Shown here piece after piece: positions 1-7,853 of a stretch of 10,048 nt of DNA. The stretch is taken from NCBI GenBank assembly GCA_003456055.1, contig DMPG01000041.1:5298-15345 (forward strand), given 5' to 3'. The position numbers and the translations under genes were made by a program. The notes under the pieces are model-generated. The model did not search any database, was not told the origin of the DNA, and worked only from the letters and a program-made list of their open reading frames with translations. The stretch is from Bacteroidota bacterium (GTDB lineage: Bacteria; Bacteroidota; Ignavibacteria; UBA10030; UBA8401). Numbering within the stretch: the first letter of the stretch is position 1; each line of letters starts with the position of its first letter.

Positions 1-1214
1 TGCACATACGAGGTTTTTATTCTTTCCATTTGAACGCCATGACGCTGCAAAATTTCTATGATCGAAGATTGCGATTGAGGAATGAGATACGCCTTTGGTC
101 TTGTGACGGATAAAAGCGATTTTACTTCCGGTGCATATTTCATAGACACTACTGTATCAAAACCAGTTGATATAGATCTCATCGGTAACGATATATTTTC
201 TCCGGTATATTGATAGTCCATCTTCACAATAACCGGTTCCGCGTTTGAAAGTATTTTTTTTCGTTCGTACACAATCAACGATTGAATTTCACCGGCATAC
301 TTGTCGACAAAACGGAGAAATGCATCAATGGCAGCAGCTTGACTTTCGGTGCGACGTTTAATCTCGTCATTGAAACTGCGTCCATTCTTTCCTTCAAGGA
401 TAAAGGAAAATGTATTCAGAATTGCAAAGCTTTGACGACCGTCATCAATGCTGGTTGTGCTTGGCCGGACAGTATCGCTTGGTTCTTCCATCTTCAAATA
501 ATTGGCGAATCGGAGATTCTGTTTTGTCAACTCGGCGTCAAGAAAAGGAAAAAGGTGTTTCAATCCATATTCCCGGATGGAAAGTGGAATATTTGAATTT
601 GTCGGAGCACCAAATTGTTCGTCAACTGCACGAACATATCCGGCGGCAAGAAATTCTTTTCGGTAGGCGGAAAATTCATGAACATCCAGAATGACTTCGG
701 GTTGAATGCGGGCAAACGCTGCGTGTATCGCCCGTGTTTCGGGTTGCGAAAGCAATAGGTGGTCACGATTCAAGTCTTCTTTATTGGCATTGGCTCGCTT
801 CCCCGTTTCATTGCCGTCAGGATTTGCGGATGGAATGAGATACAGATCTATATTCGGATACAGAATATTTTTTTCATCTGATGCGATCCGTTTCAACAAT
901 TCCAATGCTGCTTCTTTTCCGGATGGTTCACTACCGTGCTGCTGACAGAAAAGTAGAACTTTAATTTTTCCGTTACTTCCGTTTGGCTGCACATGGATGA
1001 GAAGGATCGGCCTTCCCTGAACTGACCGGCCGATCGTATCCAAAATAATTCTTTTCGTCAATGATGCCAGTTCCTTCGTATACAAAATCAGTTCGTCATG
1101 AGAACTGACCCTTTTAAACTGGTTGCGTTCTAAAGGAGTCGGCGGAATTCCGGCAAGTGAAGGAAATGAAAACAGAAAGAGCGAAACTACGATGGAGAAA
1201 ATGTTTTTTTTCAT
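1..1214 (-). CDS. Exported M14-family zinc carboxypeptidase, C-terminus cut by the left window edge
   Basis: This is an open frame of 404 complete codons from an ATG at 1214 to the window edge, with no stop inside the window. Residues 1-21 form a signal peptide (MKKN, hydrophobic run, SLA before Gly22), so the enzyme acts in the periplasm or outside the cell. The M14 zinc site is complete: His93 and Glu96 in QQHGSE, and His179 in LDVHEF. The substrate-binding Asn149-Arg150 pair is in EDLNRD, and the catalytic Glu274 is in FILEGKNG. NPDG at 131-134 is another family hallmark. After the catalytic domain (about 40-305) comes a beta-rich region containing PKAYLIP (373-379), an extension I recall from Bacteroidota M14 proteins. 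The start lies 11 bases after the M20 stop with an A-rich leader and no Shine-Dalgarno, so it is probably co-transcribed. The family removes C-terminal amino acids from peptides; the substrate here is unknown. Confidence 0.9.
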   Translation of the reverse strand, partial: MKKNIFSIVVSLFLFSFPSLAGIPPTPLERNQFKRVSSHDELILYTKELASLTKRIILDTIGRSVQGRPILLIHVQPNGSNGKIKVLLFCQQHGSEPSGKEAALELLKRIASDEKNILYPNIDLYLIPSANPDGNETGKRANANKEDLNRDHLLLSQPETRAIHAAFARIQPEVILDVHEFSAYRKEFLAAGYVRAVDEQFGAPTNSNIPLSIREYGLKHLFPFLDAELTKQNLRFANYLKMEEPSDTVRPSTTSIDDGRQSFAILNTFSFILEGKNGRSFNDEIKRRTESQAAAIDAFLRFVDKYAGEIQSLIVYERKKILSNAEPVIVKMDYQYTGENISLPMRSISTGFDTVVSMKYAPEVKSLLSVTRPKAYLIPQSQSSIIEILQRHGVQMERIKTSYV

Positions 1215-1225
1215 TTGTTTAGGTT

Positions 1226-2347
1226 TTAGTTTTTCTTGGCAATCTGGCGGACAATATTGAAACCGATCTGTGCTGCTGCTATCAGGTCTTCCACTGCGAT
1301 ATATTCTTGATATGAATGAGCGTTTTTAAAACCAATGCCGAGATTCAGCATTGGAATCCCGTTCTTATTCAACACATTGGCATCGCTCCCACCGGCATAT
1401 TTCAATGGAGTTGGTTCAAGACCGGCTTCGCGAATTGCCGTTGAGGCAATTCGAATCATAGGATTGTCATCCGTAAACTGATATCCACCGTATTTTTCAG
1501 TAAAGGTAAGGTCAATACTTCCGCCTAATTCTGCTGCTTCCGTGTGAAATGCTTTTTTAATAAAATCTATTTGATATTGCAATTTTTCTTCATTCGCATT
1601 CCGGGTTTCGCCGGTGATCTCAACAAGATCAGGTACGACATTGATCGATGTTCCGCCGTGGATCGTGCCGATATTCATCATCCCGGTATGATCCCAGCGC
1701 CCTAATCTGAGTGCGGCAATTGCCTTGCTGGCAATTTCAATGGCATGGATCCCTTTTTCCGGTGAAACCGCCGCATGTGCAGATCGTCCCTTCACAGTCG
1801 CTTTAAACGAAACTGCCGCCGGAGCTTCTACGATATAATTACCCGGTGATGCCTGACAATCGAAGACAAAACCGAACGGGGCGGAGAAATCAGATCTCTT
1901 CACAAATTTTGCGCCGTGCATGCCGGCTTCTTCACAGACTGTGCATAATACTTCGATGGGACCATGAGGAATTTTTTCATCATGAAGTGTTTGAAGAATT
2001 TCGAGGATAATAGCAAGACCGGACCGGTCATCTCCGCCGAGGATGGTTGTTCCGTCTGTAGCAATTGTCCCATTTTGCAGAACGTGCTTAAGACCTTTTG
2101 TTGATTGTACCGTGTCCGTATGGGCACAAAGAAGAACAGGTTGTACGTCAACGGTGCCTTCCAATCGTGCGTGGATGTTTCCGGTATTGCCACCAAACGT
2201 CGAACCTGCTTCATCTATGCGTGATTCCAATCCAAGCACGGTAAATCTACGAACCATTTCTTTTGCCACATCTGATTCTTTTCCATGGATCCCGTCGATT
2301 AGACCAAGCGTCAAAAAATTCTGCACAAGTCGAAACGTATTAATCAT
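1226..2347 (-). CDS. Peptidase T-like M20 metallopeptidase (cytoplasmic aminopeptidase)
   Basis: The product has 373 residues and belongs to the M20 di-zinc hydrolases, closest to peptidase T-like (PepT/M20B) proteins, which release N-terminal residues from short peptides. Visible metal-site motifs are His76 and Asp78 in CAHTDTV, bridging Asp106 in LGGDDRSG, general base Glu139 with ligand Glu140 in CEEAGMHG, Asp163 in VFDCQ, and His344 in KNAHSYQEY. GRSAHA at 187-192 lies in the inserted dimerisation (lid) domain, about 180-290. There is no signal peptide, so it should be cytoplasmic, unlike its neighbours. The frame can be extended to a TTG at 2392, but that would overlap the upstream gene. 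The ATG at 2347 is preferred because TGGAAGAG sits 7 bases before it. The upstream hydrolase ends 34 bases away and the M14 gene starts 11 bases downstream. A di- or tripeptidase role is inferred from family; exact specificity is not visible. Confidence 0.92.
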   Translation of the reverse strand: MINTFRLVQNFLTLGLIDGIHGKESDVAKEMVRRFTVLGLESRIDEAGSTFGGNTGNIHARLEGTVDVQPVLLCAHTDTVQSTKGLKHVLQNGTIATDGTTILGGDDRSGLAIILEILQTLHDEKIPHGPIEVLCTVCEEAGMHGAKFVKRSDFSAPFGFVFDCQASPGNYIVEAPAAVSFKATVKGRSAHAAVSPEKGIHAIEIASKAIAALRLGRWDHTGMMNIGTIHGGTSINVVPDLVEITGETRNANEEKLQYQIDFIKKAFHTEAAELGGSIDLTFTEKYGGYQFTDDNPMIRIASTAIREAGLEPTPLKYAGGSDANVLNKNGIPMLNLGIGFKNAHSYQEYIAVEDLIAAAQIGFNIVRQIAKKN

Positions 2348-2354
2348 AAATTTT

Positions 2355-2362
2355 CTCTTCCA
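2355..2362 (-). promoter_or_regulatory. Ribosome binding site of the M20 peptidase gene
   Basis: On the minus strand this reads TGGAAGAG, a good match to a Shine-Dalgarno sequence, 7 bases before the ATG at 2347. It decides the start against the longer TTG-initiated frame at 2392, whose first 15 codons (Cys-, Asn- and Lys-rich) do not look like part of the family. Confidence 0.6.
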
Positions 2363-2381
2363 ATTTAAACAAGCATTACAA

Positions 2382-3830
2382 CTATTTAACAAGAAGCAAT
2401 TTTATCGTTGAACTAAAGTTATCTTTCTTGAGAACGCAAAAATATATTCCGTCCGATAATGAAGAACCGTTGAATCGTTCCCGATATTCACCTGGAATTA
2501 GGTATTCATTAACTATTGTTTGAATCTCTTGTCCAAGAATATTATAAATGTTCACCGATACGTGGGATGCCCGCTCAACGGAAAATATAATTTCGGTCGA
2601 AGGATTGAATGGATTTGGATAGCATTGAAATGTTGGTCTCAAAGGAATCACATTTGTAGACCGAGACACTCCGGTCAACGAACTTAGATATTGTCCGGCC
2701 GCAATCGCCATTTTTTGGTATTCATGACCCGATCCGACCACGTCGATCATTTTCCATTTAAGGTTGGGACTCAAGTCTTTTCCTTTTTGAAAAAAATATC
2801 CTGCCCGTTGATAACGATTCCTACCTTGTGCGTCTGAAAGCGGGTCAGTATTGAGATTTGAATCTCGTATCGTATCCGCAGTACCGCGCATAATGACCAT
2901 ATCGCGGGAGGCAAAATCAAGAAGATGTTTAGAAGTGATCGAAAGCAGTGTATGCTTCGTTCCCCATGGATAAACAATCATACTGTCCGGAGCCGTGTAC
3001 CAGCCGGAATTTGCCGGTATTGCCCTGCGAATGAGAGAATCATATCCAAAAAGGATCATCCTGTGGACGAATTGTCCACCGGCCGAATGTCCCCAAAGAG
3101 TATAGGATGAGTCTTTAATACCTAATCCACGGCACATCGTTCGTTCAATATCCGAGACGAAAGTGAATGACCATTTTTCTTTGGGATTGAGCGAACCGGC
3201 ACCGTCATTTCCAGTGAACATATTTCCTAATGCATAAGCATCGCTTGGCCAGTCGATGGAATTAAATTCAGGCGCAAGAACAACCCAATTGTTTGCAGTG
3301 GCAAAATCAGTCCATGATAGACCATAATTGTACCCATTACGATCAACTCCATGCATCGCAACGACGACCGGACTATTAACGGAGAAACCTCCGGGAAGAA
3401 AAATGTGAACGGGTATCGGTTTAGTGGGAAATATCGGACTTCGATAGAGATATTTCTGCATCGAGCCTTTGCTGAAGACTTGCAGTTCGAGCGAATCGTT
3501 ATCTGCTTCAGACAATGCAAATATCTTGTAATATGTATATTTGGAAGCATATTTTATCAAAAGAACTTTTACTGAGTCACCCGTGCCGGTAAGTGTATCT
3601 CCAACAACGGCATACACTCCGTTTGTTTCGTCGATCGTATACGTGAATATTTTCCAATTTACAGGTTTTCCTGCATACGAAGAGTTGACTTTTACATAGG
3701 CGATTCTCACCGTTTGAAGAGGCGAAATCTTTTCGATGATGTTTGCAGCCGAAAGAGTTGAGGCAATAAAAAGAATAAAGCCGATTATTTTCCCCAACGT
3801 ATTTTTATCAATCGATGTTTGGATGGTCAC
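2382..3830 (-). CDS. Exported alpha/beta hydrolase (PHB-depolymerase/esterase-like) with T9SS type A sorting domain
   Basis: The 482-residue product starts with a hydrophobic export signal (about 12-29, ending in TLSAAN). Residues 30-135 are a beta-rich region I do not recognise. The alpha/beta hydrolase domain spans about 138-385: the oxyanion-region MHG (159-161), nucleophile Ser249 in GHSAGG, a probable acid Asp319 in RGTADT, and catalytic His369 in GSGHEY. The sequence around SAGGQFVHR and the ANSGWYT segment recalls PHB-depolymerase-like esterases. Residues 401-482 are a T9SS sorting domain: a YPNPFNPST opening, then VNIYNILGQE and GIYFCVL, with a closing basic KLLLVK strand. The protein is therefore probably released or anchored at the cell surface. 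The GTG start at 3830 overlaps the PorV stop as GTGA, indicating translational coupling; only a weak GGA lies upstream. A TTG at codon 12 is an alternative start. The natural ester substrate cannot be read from sequence. Confidence 0.88.
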   Translation of the reverse strand: MTIQTSIDKNTLGKIIGFILFIASTLSAANIIEKISPLQTVRIAYVKVNSSYAGKPVNWKIFTYTIDETNGVYAVVGDTLTGTGDSVKVLLIKYASKYTYYKIFALSEADNDSLELQVFSKGSMQKYLYRSPIFPTKPIPVHIFLPGGFSVNSPVVVAMHGVDRNGYNYGLSWTDFATANNWVVLAPEFNSIDWPSDAYALGNMFTGNDGAGSLNPKEKWSFTFVSDIERTMCRGLGIKDSSYTLWGHSAGGQFVHRMILFGYDSLIRRAIPANSGWYTAPDSMIVYPWGTKHTLLSITSKHLLDFASRDMVIMRGTADTIRDSNLNTDPLSDAQGRNRYQRAGYFFQKGKDLSPNLKWKMIDVVGSGHEYQKMAIAAGQYLSSLTGVSRSTNVIPLRPTFQCYPNPFNPSTEIIFSVERASHVSVNIYNILGQEIQTIVNEYLIPGEYRERFNGSSLSDGIYFCVLKKDNFSSTIKLLLVK

Positions 3831-4852
3831 AATTGTATTCCGATCGAGACGACATGAACTGCAGAAAAAATTCCGAATGATGCGTATGCATAATCAAATG
3901 TAAATGAAGTTGATCCTGCACTCAGATCCACACCGGCTCCGAATGTTAATCCTTCTTCGTCTGTATTAAAGACATATCCGCCGCGAAGGAAGAGTGTTTT
4001 CGCAAATCCATATTCCGTGCCGATGCTGAAATGTTCGGGATTGTCAATCAGATGCACACCATCAACAGCAATAAGAAGAGAAGACATGTCCGACGTAAGT
4101 ATCCCATTCTGTGCAATTAGAGGGAGCGACATTGATACCCTGTAACTTGCCGGCAGTGAATACGACTGCGTAGCCATATTTGCTTCAACAACAGGATTAG
4201 TTTCACTATTTAGATCGAGGTCAACCGTCTTAATCAAGTCGCTTCCACTCATCTTCAGTGCAGGTCCGAAATTCTGGAATGCAAGTCCAAGCTTCATGCC
4301 ATAAAATCCTGTTTTCAGTAAAATCCCAAGATCAACTGCAACTGTTTGGGCGCTTGTATTGGCAATTCTCTGATTGATATATTTGGCCGACACACCGACA
4401 CTCACCTGCTCCATAATTGCGCGTGCATATGACAATGAAAGTGCTATATCCGCAGTCGAATAATACGTACCGGTCCCTTTTGGAGATTCAATCGTAGTCA
4501 TTTCGATATCGCCTGATCCAAGCTGGTTCACCGAAAAACCAATCGTTCCGCTCTCATCCATCGGCAGAACAACACCGAGGAAATTGTGACTGATATCGGC
4601 TATCCATGAATTGTGCGTCGCTCCGATTTCGAATCGATCAAGAGTGATTGCTCCGGCCGGATTCCAATAGAGCGTGCTGATATCATCCGAAATAGATGTG
4701 AATGTGCCTGCCATTGAAACCGCTTTTGCTCCAACAGGAATTTTGAGGAATTGCCCTGCAGCTGTCCCCGCTTTAGAAAAATCCTGACCAACAGCCGTAC
4801 CGGCAACCGCAATAATAACTATAAATAGGAAAAAGCTTTTCATGGTATACAT
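3827..4852 (-). CDS. PorV/PorQ-family outer-membrane beta-barrel protein
   Basis: The 341-residue product has a signal peptide (1-22, ending AVG before Gln23) followed by a FadL-like barrel of the PorV/PorQ family. The diagnostic N-terminal block is at 36-67: FLKIPVGAKAVSMAG, then SDDISTLYWNPAG. Amphipathic strands follow to a C-terminal SIGIQL. PorV is the T9SS component that carries cargo from the translocon to the attachment complex; many Ignavibacteria have several paralogues of unclear role. Here the gene sits between two genes for T9SS-tailed proteins, suggesting a dedicated partner or shuttle (inference). The frame is open back to a GTG at 4867 that overlaps the upstream stop as GTGA. 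I chose the ATG at 4852 because GGAG lies 5 bases before it; an ATG at 4843 is also possible and would give a more compact signal peptide. The 3' end overlaps the hydrolase start by 4 bases. Confidence 0.9.
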   Translation of the reverse strand: MYTMKSFFLFIVIIAVAGTAVGQDFSKAGTAAGQFLKIPVGAKAVSMAGTFTSISDDISTLYWNPAGAITLDRFEIGATHNSWIADISHNFLGVVLPMDESGTIGFSVNQLGSGDIEMTTIESPKGTGTYYSTADIALSLSYARAIMEQVSVGVSAKYINQRIANTSAQTVAVDLGILLKTGFYGMKLGLAFQNFGPALKMSGSDLIKTVDLDLNSETNPVVEANMATQSYSLPASYRVSMSLPLIAQNGILTSDMSSLLIAVDGVHLIDNPEHFSIGTEYGFAKTLFLRGGYVFNTDEEGLTFGAGVDLSAGSTSFTFDYAYASFGIFSAVHVVSIGIQL

Positions 4853-4857
4853 TATTT

Positions 4858-4861
4858 CTCC
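4858..4861 (-). promoter_or_regulatory. Ribosome binding site of the PorV-family gene
   Basis: The minus strand reads GGAG followed by AAATA and ATG at 4852. The motif lies just past the stop codon (4864-4866) of the large secreted-protein gene, so ribosomes finishing that gene would be next to it. It favours the 4852 start over the GTG at 4867 and the ATG at 4843. Confidence 0.5.
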
Positions 4862-4863
4862 AA

Positions 4864-7824
4864 TCACTTGATGATTGAAAATTTGCCAATCGTTTTATCA
4901 CCTGCCGGGATCTCAACAGCATAGATATAGAGTCCATAAGCGACTTCTACACCCGATTCATTTGTTAGGTTCCAATCTTCGTCCCCTGTCCCGTTATTAT
5001 GATCCAGCCGTTTAATTAATTCTCCCCGTACTGAATAAATGGTGATCGAGCATTCCGGAGGAAGAAACATGAATCGAAGCCGGCGGGTATTAGACACCTG
5101 CTCCCATTTTGAATTGACAATGTAGGGATTCGGCACAACCCGTACACCCGAGAGACTGTTCGCCAGGGTCTGCCGATCGCGCATAATCTGCGAAGCTGTG
5201 ATCAGTACTCGGAACGTATCATTCGCTGTTAGTTGACTATACGATTCCACAGTGAATGATTCGCCCGTAATAGGAAGCCGTGACCCAGACGAAGATGCGA
5301 CATTGATCGAAACTGTATAATACCAATAGAGAAGATTGAACGTTCCAATTGTATCTGCCCGGATAGCATACGGCGAATTAACAACACGTATCTCATCACC
5401 GAGATCGTATGTATTGTTAGCATTTTTGTCGATGAGCACGCAGCCAACTTGATACGCTTTTTCTTTAATGGTCGTGTTCCATATTTCAAATGGAACGGTA
5501 TATTTCTTAATCATCGGCTGCCCTTGTCCGGTCAACCCCGCAGCAAATGAACCGGTCGATGTAAACCGGAATTCATATTTGCAACCCCGTGCCTGCGTAT
5601 TTGCCGATGCATTTCTGACGACATCTTTCACATACCATTTTCCATCCGGCTGCAAATTTAGACTATCATAAACGTTGTTACCTTTGTGATCCTTCAACGA
5701 TTTTACCGTTCCCGTTTGCGCATCACCATCTACACGGATTTTAATCCCTTCTGACACAACCATTGCATCAGAAGACAATGCGGCTTTTGTGAGCATGGTG
5801 TTTGTTCGTTGATTGGTCACAAAGAAACTATCCGCCGGAGATTTATTGAATGTCAGCAGATAGGGATCGCCGGTCAGTGATGAAGGTTCAACGATCGAGA
5901 CAGCAAATTTTCCGTTCCCAACTTCCGACAATTGCTGCACTGAGGCACTTCCGTTCACAAACCCGATAGGATTCGATCGAGGAGTGACATCCACAAGATT
6001 GTCATCAGCAGCTGTCGTTCCGCGCGCAGATTCAAGTGATTCCAAATTGCTGGTCACGGAGCCGGAATCGTATGATGTAATAGTGTAAGAATAGTTCACT
6101 CCATTATTCACTGTTGAGTCTATAAAAAGATGGACCAAACCGGTATTATCCCCTAAATTATTTGCCTGATTCATGGGATCGGGACCTTGAATCAGATCTT
6201 TTTTATCAAACTGAGCAATAGGAACATATCCAAGAAGTTTCCCTTTTGAATCGGTGATCTTCTCTCCCCATGATGATCCTTGATCCCGGCTGCGGTAAAT
6301 TTTGTATCCCTGGAAGTCCACAACTTTGGCGATCGGATCAATTGCTTTTTCCGGAGTATCATCCCAATAGAGCGTTACTTTTTTATCTCCGGCCACCGCA
6401 TGAAGTTTAGGTGACGGCGGTGCTGCCGGTCCGAGGAAATTATTCAAGAACATTTTTTGTGCCATTTGAAAATTTTTCTTCAGTTCTGCAAGATCTTTTT
6501 CTGTGGAGAATACAACTGTTGCTTTCATTGTTTCACCCGGCTGCATCGTAAAAGGACCGGTCGTAACGAACATTGTCCAATTATTCGGACCGGGACTTTT
6601 CCCTGACGCGGTAAGACTGAAATCATCAAAATGCGTATTGGTCCCATGGAAATAATCGGCTTTAGTAGCCAAAAGATTTTTACTGTTCGGGTCACTGATG
6701 ATCACAGGCCACATCTGTGCATCGGTTCCCGGTGTCACGCTTCCCGATAGATCACGGAAGAAATGCGCATCGGTCACTCCAAGATCGAACGGCGTGCGCA
6801 ATACCATCATACCCATGTATCCTTCTTCGATATTGCCGGGACTTGAACCGTTATAATCAAATTGATAATACGCGTTATCGAATCCTTTAGGATTCACTCC
6901 GGAATTATATGATCCCCAAGTTTCTTCCAACACATCGCCAAATTGGAAGTCGATATAGTACCCGAACCAGCAGCTGTCGAGTACTTTGGAACTATTATTT
7001 GTGATTGTGATATCGTAGAATTGAATATCCTCGGCAAATCGCCTTCCATACGAATACGCTTGGTCTTCCATTGTGAGGCCTATTGTGACAGATGGCAGCT
7101 GAGGACTCCGATCATTCATGATCGCATATATTTCTCTGTCTGCGGCAAATTCTCCGGGAACTTCCTTACCAAAATTCGGCGAGAGCGGGTCAACATCCAT
7201 ACGGAATTTCCCCGGCCAGAAACGCCATACATTTTTTGCCGCATCAAAATATGCCCCTTTGGCGAGAACTGTTTTTTTATCCGCATCCGATAATGAAGTC
7301 AGCGGGCCTAATGGTGATGTATGCCATACTTTTAGTGAATCAAAATATCCCTTGGGCCAGGTGGTCGGAATATCACTATGAGCAAGACGGGGAGCACCAT
7401 CGGGGGCGAGCAAATCTTCCGGTTGATCGTCGGCATGGAACTGACCTCGCGCACCGACGGGAGCAATCCAATCTTCGTTTCGATACATTGTATAGGTATC
7501 AAGAACATTTCCTTTGTATGCAAACATTATTGAAGCATCATCAATCGCGTTCACATCTCCAAGGTTCGGATTGGCAACCCCTTTGCTTTTCGGCCACCGG
7601 AAGTTATATATGAGATTCTGGTAGTAGGAATCAGTAATCATTCCCTGGTTTCCAAGAATATTGATCAATTCTCCTTTATCCAGAACACCGAACGCATCAT
7701 CAACAGAAGTATTCGGTTTCATGAATGTTCTTTTTTCAGCAGGATCATCGTTGGCAATCCTCTGTGCGGCAACGTCTCCGACAGTGAAACCAAGAAGACC
7801 AAGAACCAATAATATTTTTTTCAT
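4864..7824 (-). CDS. Large exported protein with fibronectin-III-like domain and PNPY-type T9SS C-terminal domain
   Basis: The 986-residue product starts with a clear signal peptide (1-20, MKKILLVLGL then DVAA before Gln21). Residues 21-465 are a large region rich in aromatic and acidic residues. I recognise no enzymatic motif in it, but it resembles the N-terminal part of long 'hypothetical' proteins found beside TonB receptors in Ignavibacteria. A fibronectin-III-like domain spans about 467-600 (KVTLYWDD, VDFQGYKIYRSRD, YSYTITSYDSG). A second beta-rich stretch of unknown type lies at about 605-885. The tail, about 890-986, is FlgD/T9SS-like: VVPNPYIVN, LRFMFLPPECSITIYSVRGE, then VAYGLYIYAVE and a final KFSIIK. 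It begins PNPY rather than the PNPFNPS seen in the esterase two genes on. The protein is probably surface-exposed and may be a partner of the receptor 29 bases upstream. No Shine-Dalgarno is visible before the ATG. Function is unknown. Confidence 0.85.
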   Translation of the reverse strand: MKKILLVLGLLGFTVGDVAAQRIANDDPAEKRTFMKPNTSVDDAFGVLDKGELINILGNQGMITDSYYQNLIYNFRWPKSKGVANPNLGDVNAIDDASIMFAYKGNVLDTYTMYRNEDWIAPVGARGQFHADDQPEDLLAPDGAPRLAHSDIPTTWPKGYFDSLKVWHTSPLGPLTSLSDADKKTVLAKGAYFDAAKNVWRFWPGKFRMDVDPLSPNFGKEVPGEFAADREIYAIMNDRSPQLPSVTIGLTMEDQAYSYGRRFAEDIQFYDITITNNSSKVLDSCWFGYYIDFQFGDVLEETWGSYNSGVNPKGFDNAYYQFDYNGSSPGNIEEGYMGMMVLRTPFDLGVTDAHFFRDLSGSVTPGTDAQMWPVIISDPNSKNLLATKADYFHGTNTHFDDFSLTASGKSPGPNNWTMFVTTGPFTMQPGETMKATVVFSTEKDLAELKKNFQMAQKMFLNNFLGPAAPPSPKLHAVAGDKKVTLYWDDTPEKAIDPIAKVVDFQGYKIYRSRDQGSSWGEKITDSKGKLLGYVPIAQFDKKDLIQGPDPMNQANNLGDNTGLVHLFIDSTVNNGVNYSYTITSYDSGSVTSNLESLESARGTTAADDNLVDVTPRSNPIGFVNGSASVQQLSEVGNGKFAVSIVEPSSLTGDPYLLTFNKSPADSFFVTNQRTNTMLTKAALSSDAMVVSEGIKIRVDGDAQTGTVKSLKDHKGNNVYDSLNLQPDGKWYVKDVVRNASANTQARGCKYEFRFTSTGSFAAGLTGQGQPMIKKYTVPFEIWNTTIKEKAYQVGCVLIDKNANNTYDLGDEIRVVNSPYAIRADTIGTFNLLYWYYTVSINVASSSGSRLPITGESFTVESYSQLTANDTFRVLITASQIMRDRQTLANSLSGVRVVPNPYIVNSKWEQVSNTRRLRFMFLPPECSITIYSVRGELIKRLDHNNGTGDEDWNLTNESGVEVAYGLYIYAVEIPAGDKTIGKFSIIK

Positions 7825-7853
7825 AGAAATTACTACGATGGTGTATTTAATAT

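Noticed and set aside
282..945. Plus-strand and short minus-strand frames in the left part of the window (for example 282-596, 410-694, 706-945)
   Set aside because: They are shadows of the minus-strand M14 carboxypeptidase, whose intact catalytic residues and signal peptide show it is the real gene; they have no recognisable protein character.
2348..2392. N-terminal extension of the M20 peptidase to a TTG at 2392
   Set aside because: It overlaps the hydrolase stop, its residues do not fit the family, and a good ribosome binding site precedes the ATG at 2347.
6943..7613. Overlapping plus-strand frames of 87-125 residues opposite the large secreted-protein gene
   Set aside because: They are antisense to a continuous 986-codon gene with clear domains, and their translations are low in recognisable motifs; nothing suggests antisense coding.
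7825..7853. Possible terminator or promoter between the receptor and the large secreted-protein gene
   Set aside because: The 29-base gap is AT-rich with no convincing hairpin, T-run or promoter boxes; read-through within an operon is simpler.
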